DNA from: Phycicoccus avicenniae_A
GTDB taxonomy: Bacteria; Actinomycetota; Actinomycetes; Actinomycetales; Dermatophilaceae
Reading direction: 5' to 3'
DNA: 64,000 nucleotides
NCBI RefSeq assembly: GCF_050496545.1
Contig: NZ_JBNVZV010000006.1
Coordinates: 62,001 to 126,000 of the forward strand
Under the pieces are notes generated by a model. The model was not told the origin of the DNA and ran no database searches. It worked only from the letters and a program-made list of their open reading frames with translations. Every line of letters starts with the position of its first letter. The first letter of the stretch is position 1. This document shows, one piece after another, positions 1-7,434 of the stretch. A program made the translations under genes and the position numbers.

Positions 1-1
1 G

Positions 2-205
2 GAGCGCTCGCAGCTGGCCGCGCTGACCGCCGGGGCCCGGCAGCACCTCGCCGATCTCGACGACGCCCTCGCCCGCGTCGCCGACGGCACCTACGGCACC
101 TGCACCGTCTGCGGGGAGCCGATCCCGGAGGGCCGGCTCGAGGCCCGGCCCACCGCGCGGACGTGCGTGCAGCACGCCGGCGCACCCACCGACCGGAATA
201 GTTGA
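2..205 (+). CDS. DksA/TraR-type zinc-finger protein, 3' part
   Basis: The reading frame enters from the left edge, so the N-terminus is missing and 67 residues are visible. They show an alpha-helical stretch (LDDALARVADGTYGTC) followed by CTVCGEPIPEGRLEARP and RTCVQHAG. This is the C-terminal zinc-finger layout of DksA/TraR family proteins, which bind the RNA polymerase secondary channel or act as small transcription factors. The usual second CxxC pair is C-x2-H here (CVQH), so the site would be Cys3-His. The family is secure from the motif; the actual role of actinobacterial members is mostly unknown. Confidence 0.8.
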   Translation, partial: ERSQLAALTAGARQHLADLDDALARVADGTYGTCTVCGEPIPEGRLEARPTARTCVQHAGAPTDRNS

Positions 206-273
206 AGCATCAACTACTGTTGGACGCCGTGACCCTCCACCGCGGAGGACGACCACCGAGGAGCGTGAACGAC

Positions 274-1248
274 ATGCCAGCCGTGACCGTCGAGAACATC
301 CTGACCCTGCCCCGGGTCACCGAGCCCGGCGTCGAGGCCGTCTCGCGCCCCGTGCGCTCCATCACGACCGCGCCGCAGGGCTTCGAGGGTGAGGGGTTCC
401 CCGTGCGCCGCGCCTTCGCCGGTGTCGACCTCGCCGCGCTCGACCCGTTCATCCACATGGACCAGATGGGCGAGGTCGAGTACGCGCCCGGCGAGCCCAA
501 GGGCACCGCGTGGCACCCGCACCGCGGCTTCGAGACCGTCACCTACATCATCGACGGCACCTTCGAGCACCGGGACAGCACCGGTGGCGGCGGCACCATC
601 ACCAACGGCGACACGCAGTGGATGACGGCCGGCTCCGGCCTGCTGCACATCGAGGTGCCGCCGGAGTCGCTCGTGATGTCCGGTGGGCTCTTCCACGGCC
701 TCCAGCTGTGGGTGAACCTCCCGAGCCACCAGAAGATGTCGCCGCCGCGGTACCAGGACATCCGCGGCAACGACGTCGCCCTGCTCTCCAGCCCCGATGG
801 TGGCGCGCTGGTGCGCGTGATCGCCGGTGAGCTCGACGGGCACGAGGGGCCGGGCATCACCCACACGCCGATCGTCGCGCTGCACGTCACGGTGGCGCCC
901 GGTGCGCGGGTGCGGCTGCCGTGGAACCCCGCCTACAACGCGCTGGTCTACGCGCTGAACGGCAAGGGCTCGGTCGGGCCGGACCGCCGACCGCTGCGGA
1001 TGGGCCAGCTCGCGGTGCTCGGCGGTGGCGACGTCGTCGAGGTCGGTGCCGACGAGAGCCAGGAGTCGCGCAGCCCGAGCCTGGACCTCTACATCCTCGG
1101 CGGGCGGCCGATCCGCGAGCCCGTCGCGGCGTACGGCCCGTTCGTCATGAACACGCGGGACGAGCTCGTGCAGGCCTTCGAGGACTTCCAGGCCGGCCGG
1201 CTCGGGACCATCCCGGCCGAGCCGCACCCGGGGCACGACGTGCTCTGA
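274..1248 (+). CDS. Pirin family protein
   Basis: 324-residue bicupin. The N-terminal cupin carries the pirin metal motif: WHPHRGFET (His81, His83) and LLHIE (His125, Glu127), the four ligands expected for the iron site. Bacterial pirins are dioxygenase-like (quercetinase) or bind metabolic enzymes; which applies here cannot be told. ATG 274 is chosen because GAGGAG lies about 10 nt upstream (258-263). The frame is open from TTG 202, but that would overlap the preceding gene and lacks a ribosome site. A strong hairpin follows the stop. Confidence 0.92.
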   Translation: MPAVTVENILTLPRVTEPGVEAVSRPVRSITTAPQGFEGEGFPVRRAFAGVDLAALDPFIHMDQMGEVEYAPGEPKGTAWHPHRGFETVTYIIDGTFEHRDSTGGGGTITNGDTQWMTAGSGLLHIEVPPESLVMSGGLFHGLQLWVNLPSHQKMSPPRYQDIRGNDVALLSSPDGGALVRVIAGELDGHEGPGITHTPIVALHVTVAPGARVRLPWNPAYNALVYALNGKGSVGPDRRPLRMGQLAVLGGGDVVEVGADESQESRSPSLDLYILGGRPIREPVAAYGPFVMNTRDELVQAFEDFQAGRLGTIPAEPHPGHDVL

Positions 1249-1265
1249 GGTCGCCCAGGACCGCC

Positions 1266-1299
1266 GACGCCCCCGTCACCGTGAGGTGGCGGGGGCGTC
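1266..1299. terminator. Bidirectional terminator-like hairpin
   Basis: A 15-bp stem (GACGCCCCCGTCACC against GGTGGCGGGGGCGTC, one G-T pair) with a GTGA loop. It sits between the convergent pirin and excalibur genes, so it can serve both. No T-run, as is usual in GC-rich actinobacteria. Confidence 0.8.
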
Positions 1300-1317
1300 G
1301 TCGTGCGGCGTTCTCGC

Positions 1318-1596
1318 TCAGCGCTTCTCGCAGGCGATGCCGTCCTTGTCGCGGTCCAGGCCCTTGTTGGCGCGCATGGCCTCGGCGTAGAGCTTGTCGC
1401 TCTTCGTGAAGGTCGTGACCGGCTTCCCGGAGGTGCGGTCCTTCGCCTTCTTCTTGCCGACGCCGTGCTTGTAGGTCTTGTTGACGGTCGTGCAGTTCTT
1501 CCACTTCGCCGGGACGGCGCTCGCCGGGGCCGCGGTCGCGGTCCCGAGGGCGAGGGTGGCGGCCGCGAGCACGGCCGGGATCATCGACTTCTTCAC
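1318..1596 (-). CDS. Secreted excalibur calcium-binding domain protein
   Basis: 92 residues. GTG 1596 is chosen because GGGAGG lies just upstream. The start gives a clean signal peptide (KK, then a hydrophobic stretch, then an APASA cleavage region). The mature part contains NCTTVNKTYKHGVGK and ends in DRDKDGIACEKR, the DxDxDGxxCE signature of the excalibur domain, a minimal extracellular calcium-binding motif related to EF-hand loops. The domain often occurs on surface nucleases, but here it stands alone. Function beyond a secreted Ca-binding module is unknown. Confidence 0.88.
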   Translation of the reverse strand: MKKSMIPAVLAAATLALGTATAAPASAVPAKWKNCTTVNKTYKHGVGKKKAKDRTSGKPVTTFTKSDKLYAEAMRANKGLDRDKDGIACEKR

Positions 1597-1736
1597 GTGC
1601 TGTTCCCTCCCTGGGTATCCCGGCCACCGTAGGGCGGGACCCCTGCGGACGCCGCATCCCCGGGTCGAGGTCGAGCCGTTCGGGGGAGGAGTGCGACGTC
1701 CGCGCCGAGAGAGCTCCCTGTGCGGCCTGGCAGGGA

Positions 1737-1879
1737 TGCTGCACGATGGCGCAGCAACTTCCGCGTCATCGGGCACCTTCTCCGTCGTCACGGGGATGGC
1801 GCGGAAGAGCGGTCGTGACAGGGATGCATCCGCGTCATCGAAGAACTTCCCCGTCGTCACCGTGATGACGAGGAAGTTC
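1737..1879. repeat. Cluster of imperfect inverted and direct repeats
   Basis: The 287-bp gap between two minus-strand genes holds several dyads. TGCTGC/GCAGCA is at 1737-1756, CTTCCGCGTCATC/GATGGCGCGGAAG at 1758-1807 (12 of 13 matched), and an 18-bp-arm dyad at 1843-1879 (16 of 18 matched). A segment CCGCGTCATCG followed by CTTC-C-CCGTCGTCAC recurs in both large dyads, so they look like diverged copies of one another. No gene is seen in the gap. Confidence 0.65.
1843..1879 (-). terminator. Probable terminator of the 1884-2105 gene
   Basis: Arms GAACTTCCCCGTCGTCAC and GTGATGACGAGGAAGTTC pair at 16 of 18 positions around a single central base. It begins 5 bp past the stop codon of the minus-strand gene, the expected place for a terminator. 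Confidence 0.6.
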
Positions 1880-1883
1880 GTGG

Positions 1884-2105
1884 TCAGCGGCCGCGGTTGC
1901 GGGGGTGCTGGCGGGCCTGTCGCTCGTTGCCGCGCCGGTAGTTGCCGGTGAGCCGCGCCATCAGCTCCTGGGGGTCGCCGCGCTCGACGTCGTCGAGGAA
2001 GTCCCGCGCCCGGGCACCGCGCAGCACGGTGGCCACCCGGCCGTGGTGGCTGACGACGACCTCGTCGCCGCGCTCGTGCCAGGTGAAGCCCTCCGGTCCG
2101 CCCAT
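1884..2105 (-). CDS. Small conserved-looking hypothetical protein
   Basis: 73 residues starting MGGPEGFTWHERGDEVVVSHHGR. The start region looks like a small beta-strand-rich domain, followed by a helical segment ARARDFLDDVERGDPQELMARLTG and a very basic tail ending RRGNERQARQHPRNRGR. No family recognised. It lies 10 bp downstream of the MocR-type regulator on the same strand and is probably co-transcribed with it. The Arg-rich tail suggests nucleic-acid contact, but that is only a guess. Confidence 0.65.
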   Translation of the reverse strand: MGGPEGFTWHERGDEVVVSHHGRVATVLRGARARDFLDDVERGDPQELMARLTGNYRRGNERQARQHPRNRGR

Positions 2106-2115
2106 GACGTCCAGC

Positions 2116-3549
2116 CTAGGGCGCCAGGGCCCGGGCCAGCCGGCGGACGGCATCGTCCGCGGCCGTCTCGGGCAGCCCGGCGTAGCAGAGCACGAGGCCG
2201 CGCACGGAAGTCCGGACGGCGTAGGCCGAGAGCGGGCTGACGGCGACGCCGGCGGCGTGGCACCGGTCGGCGACCTCGTGGTCGTCGACGTCGTCGGGCA
2301 GCCGGAGGACCACGTGCAGCCCGGCGTCCACGCCCTCGAGGGTCGCGCCCGGCAGGTGCTCGGCCACGGCGGTGACGAGGGCGCCGCGCCGGGCGGCGTA
2401 GGTGCGGCTGGCCCGGGCGTGGTGCGCCGCCAGGGCCCCCGAGGTGACGAGCTCGGCGAGGGCCAGGCCGGTCGCCTCGTTGACGACCAGCCCGCGCGAC
2501 TCCAGCGTCACCCGCAGGGCGTCTCGCAGGTGAGCGGGCGCCGCGACCCAGGCCACCCGCAGCGAGGGCGCCAGCAGCTTGGAGGCCGTCCCGACGTAGA
2601 CGACGTGGTCCTCGGCGCCGGGGAGGGAGCGCAGCGCCGGGAGCGGTGAGACGTCGTAGCGGAACTCGCCGTCGTAGTCGTCCTCGAGGACCAGGCCTCC
2701 GGTGTCCCGCGCCCACTCCAGCAGCGCGACCCGGCGGGTGACCGGCATCCGGGCGCCGAGCGGGTACTGGTGCGACGGCGTGACGTACACGGCGCGGGCA
2801 CCGTCCGGCAGGAGGGCGGGGTCGAGACCGTCGGCGTCGACCGGGACCGGGTGCGTGCGGACGCCCTCGGCCGCGAAGGCCGTCCACGCCTCGACGTAGC
2901 CGGGGTCCTCGAGGGCGACGGAGGCGCCGACGAGCCCGAAGGCCTCGGGCAGGGCGCGCAGCGAGGCCCCGACGCCCGGGACGACGAACAGGTCGTCGGG
3001 GTCGACGACGACGCCCCGGCCCCGCCGGAGGTGGTCCGCCAGGACGCGGCGCAGGTGCGTGTGGCGCGGCACCTCACCGGCGTCGTTGCCCGGCAGGGCA
3101 TCACCGACCGCCCGCCAGGCCCTCCGCCACGCGGCGCGGTCGAGGAGCGAGGTGTCGGGGCGCCCGGGCCGCAGGTCGAGTCGCGGTGCCGCCGGGACCG
3201 GTTCGGGCGACGGTGGGCGGACGCGGCCGGTCTCCGGGACGTGCGTCGCCGCCCCGGCCCGGGCGGCCGTGTCGGCCCCGGGAGCGACGACCGCGCCCGA
3301 GCCCGCCCGCGAGCGGAGGAAGCCGGCGGCGGCGAGCTCGTCGTAGGCGGCCACCACCGGTCCCCGCGAGACGCCGAGCGCCGCCGCGAGCGAGCGGGTC
3401 GAGGGCAGGGTGTCCCCGGGGCGGAGCCGGCCGGTGCGCAGCGCCCCGACGACGGCGTCGGCCACCCGGTGGCGCAGCGGGGCCGGGGAGTCGTCGAGGA
3501 CGAGCGGCACGTCGACGGCGCGGGGGGAGCGGGCCATGGCGCCGACCAT
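2116..3549 (-). CDS. MocR/PdxR-type GntR regulator with aminotransferase-like domain
   Basis: 477 residues. Residues about 10-80 are a GntR winged helix (LRPGDTLPSTRSLAAALGVSRG). The rest is a fold-type I aminotransferase-like domain with TPSHQYPLG and the PLP-lysine context YVGTASKLLAPSLRVAWVAAP. MocR proteins bind PLP or amino-acid adducts as effectors; PdxR members control vitamin B6 synthesis and GabR controls GABA use. ATG 3549 is preceded by GAGGA at good spacing; ATG 3537 is an alternative. It is divergent from an FMN/PNPOx-type gene with repeated operator-like words between them, suggesting it regulates that operon and itself. Confidence 0.9.
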   Translation of the reverse strand: MVGAMARSPRAVDVPLVLDDSPAPLRHRVADAVVGALRTGRLRPGDTLPSTRSLAAALGVSRGPVVAAYDELAAAGFLRSRAGSGAVVAPGADTAARAGAATHVPETGRVRPPSPEPVPAAPRLDLRPGRPDTSLLDRAAWRRAWRAVGDALPGNDAGEVPRHTHLRRVLADHLRRGRGVVVDPDDLFVVPGVGASLRALPEAFGLVGASVALEDPGYVEAWTAFAAEGVRTHPVPVDADGLDPALLPDGARAVYVTPSHQYPLGARMPVTRRVALLEWARDTGGLVLEDDYDGEFRYDVSPLPALRSLPGAEDHVVYVGTASKLLAPSLRVAWVAAPAHLRDALRVTLESRGLVVNEATGLALAELVTSGALAAHHARASRTYAARRGALVTAVAEHLPGATLEGVDAGLHVVLRLPDDVDDHEVADRCHAAGVAVSPLSAYAVRTSVRGLVLCYAGLPETAADDAVRRLARALAP

Positions 3550-3595
3550 AGTGGTCCTCGACGAACGAGCGATAGTGGACCTTCTCGGTGGTCCA
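3548..3595. promoter_or_regulatory. Repeated MocR/PdxR-like operator words
   Basis: On the plus strand ATAGTGGTCC (3548-3557) and ATAGTGGACC (3572-3581) are direct repeats 24 bp apart. GGTGGTCC follows at 3587-3594, and TGGACC/GGTCCA form a dyad (3576-3595). Direct plus inverted repeats are typical of MocR operators. The words resemble the AAAGTGGWCTA motif reported for actinobacterial PdxR, as I recall it. Confidence 0.6.
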
Positions 3596-3605
3596 GTGGT
3601 GTTGG

Positions 3606-3611
3606 CAGGAT
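3606..3611 (+). promoter_or_regulatory. -10 box CAGGAT, leaderless start at 3619
   Basis: CAGGAT ends 7 nt before GTG 3619, so the transcript probably starts at or near the start codon. This is why 3619 is preferred over ATG 3610, which overlaps the box. Confidence 0.55.
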
Positions 3612-3618
3612 GGACCCC

Positions 3619-4524
3619 GTGAGCCTGGAGATACGTCCGTCGTGCGAGTGCTGCGACACCGACCTGCCCGCCGACGCGGTGGGCGCCGTCGTCTGCTCGT
3701 TCGAGTGCACCTTCTGCTCGGGCTGCGCCGAGCACCTCGGCCGGGAGTGCCCGAACTGCGGGGGAGCGCTGATGCCTCGGCCCACCCGCGTCGGCGACGC
3801 ACTGCTGCGGCACCCGGCGTCCACCGAGCGCGTCGTGCGTGAGGAGCCGTGTCCCGGACGGGGGTACGAAGGCGGAGCGGCCCCCGTGGAGCGGCTCACC
3901 CGCAAGCCGGAACGGGGGACCTCCGACCGCGCCGACCTCGACGCCCTCCTCGACGAGGTGCTGGCCGGCACGCTCTCGACCGTCGTCGACGGCCGCCCCT
4001 GGTGCGTCCCGATGCTCTTCGCCCGCGACGGCGACCGCATCCTCCTCCACGGCTCCACCGGGGCCGGCGCGCTGCGGCAGGTGGCGGCCGGCGCCCCGGC
4101 CGCCCTCACGGTCGTCTCCGTCGACGGCATGGTCGTCGCGCACACGACCTTCGAGTCCTCCGCCAACTACCGGTCCGCGGTGGTCCACGGCGAGCTCGTG
4201 ACCCTCGACGACGCCGACCGCGAGCGGGCGCTCGACGCCCTCTCCGAACGGCTCGTCCCGGGCCGGACCTCCGAGGTGCGTCCGATGACCCGGCGCGAGC
4301 AGGCGGCGACGCTCGCGATGGCCCTGCCGATCACCGACGGCCGGTGGGTCCTCAAGGCGCGCAGCGGCGGCCCGGGGGACCCGGACGAGGAGACCACCGC
4401 CTGGACCGGCGTCGTGCCGTTCCGCACCGTCGCGGGGAGCCCCGAGCCCGCACCCCACGCCCTCGCCGCCGGCGCGCCCGTCCCCGCCTCCGTCCTCGGC
4501 CTCGTCGAGCGGTGGTCCCGGTGA
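3619..4524 (+). CDS. DUF1272-pyridoxamine 5'-phosphate-oxidase-like fusion
   Basis: 301 residues. Residues 1-60 form a Cys-rich DUF1272 domain: SLEIRPSCECCDTDLP, then CSFECTFCSGCAEHLGRECPNCGGAL, with nine Cys and a treble-clef look. A linker follows, then a PNPOx-like FMN-binding split barrel of the NimA type (LDEVLAGTLSTVVDGRPWCVPMLF; ANYRSAVVHGEL; ITDGRWVLKARSGGP). Such flavoproteins reduce or bind varied substrates; the substrate here is unknown. The Cys domain could bind zinc. It is divergent from a PdxR-like regulator and overlaps the next gene by 4 bp (GTGA). Confidence 0.85.
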   Translation: MSLEIRPSCECCDTDLPADAVGAVVCSFECTFCSGCAEHLGRECPNCGGALMPRPTRVGDALLRHPASTERVVREEPCPGRGYEGGAAPVERLTRKPERGTSDRADLDALLDEVLAGTLSTVVDGRPWCVPMLFARDGDRILLHGSTGAGALRQVAAGAPAALTVVSVDGMVVAHTTFESSANYRSAVVHGELVTLDDADRERALDALSERLVPGRTSEVRPMTRREQAATLAMALPITDGRWVLKARSGGPGDPDEETTAWTGVVPFRTVAGSPEPAPHALAAGAPVPASVLGLVERWSR

Positions 4525-5525
4525 GCGCGCCGATGCCGGTGCGCGCCACCGGGATCGGCTCGTGGCCGGGGAACTCGGTACGCGAGGCGGTCCGCACCGT
4601 CCGCGACCTGCTGCTCGACGGCGACGGCCTCGGCATCCCCTTCCTGCCCGAGACCCCCGGCCGCGGCCCGGGCTCGGAGATGGTCGGCCGTGCCGCCGGG
4701 ATGCTCGTCGACCTCGCGGTCGACCTCCAGCCGAGCGGCTGGCGCCTCGTCGACCGCCCGGGCCGCGATGCCGCGCGCACCGCATCCCTCCTGCGCGAGG
4801 ACCTCGACGAGCTGGCCGAGGCCTACGACGGCTACGAGGGCGGACTCAAGGTGCAGGTCTGCGGGCCGTGGACCCTCGCCGCCACCCTCGAGCTGACCCG
4901 CGGCGAGCGGGTCGTCACCGACCCCGGCGCCGCCGCCGACCTCGCCGCCTCGCTCGCCGAGGGCGTCGCCTTGCACGTGGCCGACGTCCGTCGGCTCGTC
5001 CCCGGGGCCGAGGTGGTCCTCCAGCTCGACGAGCCGGCCCTGCCGGCCGTCCTCCAGGGCTCTCTGCCCACGGCCTCGGGCTACGGGCGGGTGCGGGCGG
5101 TCGACCCGCAGGTCGTCGCCGGCACGCTGCGCGACGCCCTCGCCGCGCACGACGGCCCCACCGTCCTGCACTGCTGCCACCCGCAGGCGCCCGTCCCGCT
5201 GCTGCGCTCCACCGGTACCGGTGCGCTGGCCCTCGACCTCACCGCCGCCTCGCCGGCGCGCTGGGAGTCCGTCGCCGCCACCCTGGAGGCCGGCACCGGC
5301 GTGTACGCCGGCGTGCTGGCCACCGACGGCTCGACCACCGACACCGTCGCGGTGCGCACCGTCCTCGAGGGGCTCGAGCGGGCCGGGCTGGCCACCGCGG
5401 ACGCCCACGGCCTGGTCGTCACGCCCACCTGCGGCCTCGCCGGACTCACACCCGAGGGGGCCCGCAGCGTTCTCCGGACGGCGCTCGACACCGCGCGCCG
5501 TCTCGTCGAGGAAGTGGGTCCCTGA
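4521..5525 (+). CDS. Core-MetE-like (cobalamin-independent methionine synthase C-terminal domain) protein
   Basis: 334 residues, GTG overlapping the upstream stop. It matches only the C-terminal catalytic barrel of MetE: RATGIGSWPG, LKVQVCGPWTLAATLEL, VVLQLDEPALPAVL, and zinc-ligand-like TVLHCCHP and VVTPTCGLAGL. Full MetE is about 750 residues with a folate-binding N-terminal barrel, absent here. Short 'core-MetE' proteins can use methylcobalamin or other methyl donors; the donor here is unknown. A homologue near ligA is a familiar actinobacterial arrangement, consistent with ligA at 13.9 kb. Confidence 0.85.
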   Translation: MSAPMPVRATGIGSWPGNSVREAVRTVRDLLLDGDGLGIPFLPETPGRGPGSEMVGRAAGMLVDLAVDLQPSGWRLVDRPGRDAARTASLLREDLDELAEAYDGYEGGLKVQVCGPWTLAATLELTRGERVVTDPGAAADLAASLAEGVALHVADVRRLVPGAEVVLQLDEPALPAVLQGSLPTASGYGRVRAVDPQVVAGTLRDALAAHDGPTVLHCCHPQAPVPLLRSTGTGALALDLTAASPARWESVAATLEAGTGVYAGVLATDGSTTDTVAVRTVLEGLERAGLATADAHGLVVTPTCGLAGLTPEGARSVLRTALDTARRLVEEVGP

Positions 5526-6499
5526 TGGCGCAGCCGCGCGTGCCCTGGCAGGTCAAGTTCGTCGCCCTGGTCCTCATCTGGGGGTCCAGCTTCCTGCTGA
5601 TGAAGGTCGGCCTTGAGTCCCTCGACCCCGTGCAGATCTCGGCCCTGCGCATCCTCACCGGTGCGCTCGTCGTCGGCGGCCTGCTCGTCGCCGGGGGTGG
5701 CCGGCTCCCCACCGGGGCACGCACCTGGGGCCACCTCGTCGTCTGCGGCTTCTTCCTCGCGACCCTGCCGTTCACGCTGTTCGCCCTGTCCGAGACGCGG
5801 ATCGCCTCGGCGCTGGCCGGCATCGGCAACGCCGCCACGCCGATCGCCACGGTGCTCGCGACCATCGCGATCCTGCCGGGCGCCCGGGTCACGGGCCGGC
5901 GCCTCGTCGCCGTCGGGGTGGGCTTCGTCGGGGTCGTGACGATCATGCAGCCCTGGACCACCACCCAGGGCCCGGACCTCGTCGGCTTCTCGATGGCCCT
6001 CGCCGGGGGCGCCAGCTACGGCCTGGGCTGGACCTACAACCGGCGCTTCCTCGCCGGCGCCGACCTCGGCGGCCTCGCCATGCCCACCGCGACGCTGCTC
6101 ACCGGGCTGGGCCTCATGGTGCCGGTGACCCTGGTGTGGGCCGCGACGACGCCGCAGGGGCTCTCCGCGATCACGGCGTACGCGCCCGCGACCGACGTGC
6201 CCGGATGGCTGCCGCTGGTGTGCGTGCTCGCGCTCGGCGTCGTCGGCACGGGCTTCGCCTACGTGCTCCAGTTCGACGTCGTCCGGGGCGCCGGACCCGT
6301 GGTCGGCTCGACCATCACCTACCTGATCCCGGTGGTGTCGGTGCTCCTCGGCGTGCTGGTCCTCGGGGAGCGGCTCGGCACGTGGCAGGTCGTCGGGTTC
6401 GCCGTCGTCCTCGCGGCCGCGTGGGTGGTCAACCGCAGCCCGCGCTCACCCGAGGTGCGGGCGGTGAGCGAGCGGGAGCAGGCCGCGCGGTCGGCCTGA
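5525..6499 (+). CDS. EamA/DMT-family transporter
   Basis: 324 residues with about ten hydrophobic segments in two EamA repeats: VALVLIWGSSFLLMKVGLE near the start, and GAGPVVGSTITYLIPVVSVLLGVLVLGE near the end. The family exports amino acids, nucleosides or drugs; the substrate cannot be assigned. ATG overlaps the preceding stop by one base (TGATG), so it is translationally coupled to the MetE-like gene, hinting at a sulfur-amino-acid-related solute. Confidence 0.88.
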   Translation: MAQPRVPWQVKFVALVLIWGSSFLLMKVGLESLDPVQISALRILTGALVVGGLLVAGGGRLPTGARTWGHLVVCGFFLATLPFTLFALSETRIASALAGIGNAATPIATVLATIAILPGARVTGRRLVAVGVGFVGVVTIMQPWTTTQGPDLVGFSMALAGGASYGLGWTYNRRFLAGADLGGLAMPTATLLTGLGLMVPVTLVWAATTPQGLSAITAYAPATDVPGWLPLVCVLALGVVGTGFAYVLQFDVVRGAGPVVGSTITYLIPVVSVLLGVLVLGERLGTWQVVGFAVVLAAAWVVNRSPRSPEVRAVSEREQAARSA

Positions 6500-6509
6500 G
6501 GCCGAGGGC

Positions 6510-7343
6510 TCACCGGGCGAGGAAGCCCGTGAGCTCGTCGACGAAGGTCTGCGGCTGCTCGACGAACGGGAAGTGCGAGCCGCCCTCCTCGGCCCCGAAC
6601 ACGCGCAGCCGCGATCCCGGGATCCGGTCGGCGATCCACTCCTGGGACGCCGGGTCGACGTGGCTGGAGCGGCCGCCGACGACGAGCGTCGGGCGGTCGA
6701 TGCGCGGCAGGACGTCGCGCCAGTCCTGCATCACGTGGTCGAGGAGCAGCCGCGTGCCGAAGTCGACGTCCATCGCGAGGTTCTCGCCGAGGAGCCACCC
6801 GACGAGGTCCTCGGGGACGTCGTCGCTGAGCATGGAGCGCAGGAAGGCCTCGCGGGCGGCACCGCTGTCCTCGCCGAGCAGCGCCCGGCAGAAGCCCTCG
6901 GCGCCCGGCATGTCGAGGATCGCCCCGGCAGCCTGGGCGTCGGCGGCGTCCATCCACGGCAGGCGGGTGCAGACGCTCGGCTGGTCGAGGAGCACGAGGC
7001 GGTCGACGCGGTTGCTGCCGTGGGTGTCGAGGTAGCTCCAGAGGACCGAGGCCCCCATCGAGTGCCCGAGGAGGTCGACGCGCTCGAGTCCCAGGTGGTC
7101 GAGCAGGTCGTGCAGGTCGGCCGCGAGCGTGGCGATGCGCGCCCCGCCGGCCGGGCGGCCCGAGCGTCCGTGGCCGCGCTGGTCGTAGGTGACGACGCGG
7201 CGGTCGGCGGCGAGCGGCTCGACGACGTGGTCGAAGGTCGCCTGCGACTGGGACCAGCCGTGGAGGAGGACGAGCACCTGCTCGCCGGACCCGGCCTCGC
7301 GGTACTCGATGGGGCAGCCGTCCCGGGTGGTGAACGTGCTCAT
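6510..7343 (-). CDS. Alpha/beta-fold hydrolase
   Basis: 277 residues. Catalytic elements are clear: the oxyanion HGW segment (LVLLHGWSQSQ), YDQRGHGRSGRP, nucleophile elbow LLGHSMGASV, an acid candidate in LVVGGRSSHVDP, and the catalytic His in EGGSHFPFVEQP. This matches the non-haem chloroperoxidase/lipase-like hydrolases; the substrate is unknown. GGAGGAG lies 4-5 nt before ATG 7343. It is convergent with the EamA gene, with a 10-bp gap. Confidence 0.9.
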   Translation of the reverse strand: MSTFTTRDGCPIEYREAGSGEQVLVLLHGWSQSQATFDHVVEPLAADRRVVTYDQRGHGRSGRPAGGARIATLAADLHDLLDHLGLERVDLLGHSMGASVLWSYLDTHGSNRVDRLVLLDQPSVCTRLPWMDAADAQAAGAILDMPGAEGFCRALLGEDSGAAREAFLRSMLSDDVPEDLVGWLLGENLAMDVDFGTRLLLDHVMQDWRDVLPRIDRPTLVVGGRSSHVDPASQEWIADRIPGSRLRVFGAEEGGSHFPFVEQPQTFVDELTGFLAR

Positions 7344-7434
7344 GCGACTCCTCCGTCACGTCGTCGTGCGGTCCTGCGGTCCCTCCGATCCTCGGTACCC
7401 CGGCCCGACACGGGAACCGACGGCCGACGGGAGT

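Noticed and set aside
4521..5525. Full cobalamin-independent methionine synthase
   Set aside because: Only the C-terminal barrel is present (334 residues against about 750), with no broken N-terminal half upstream.
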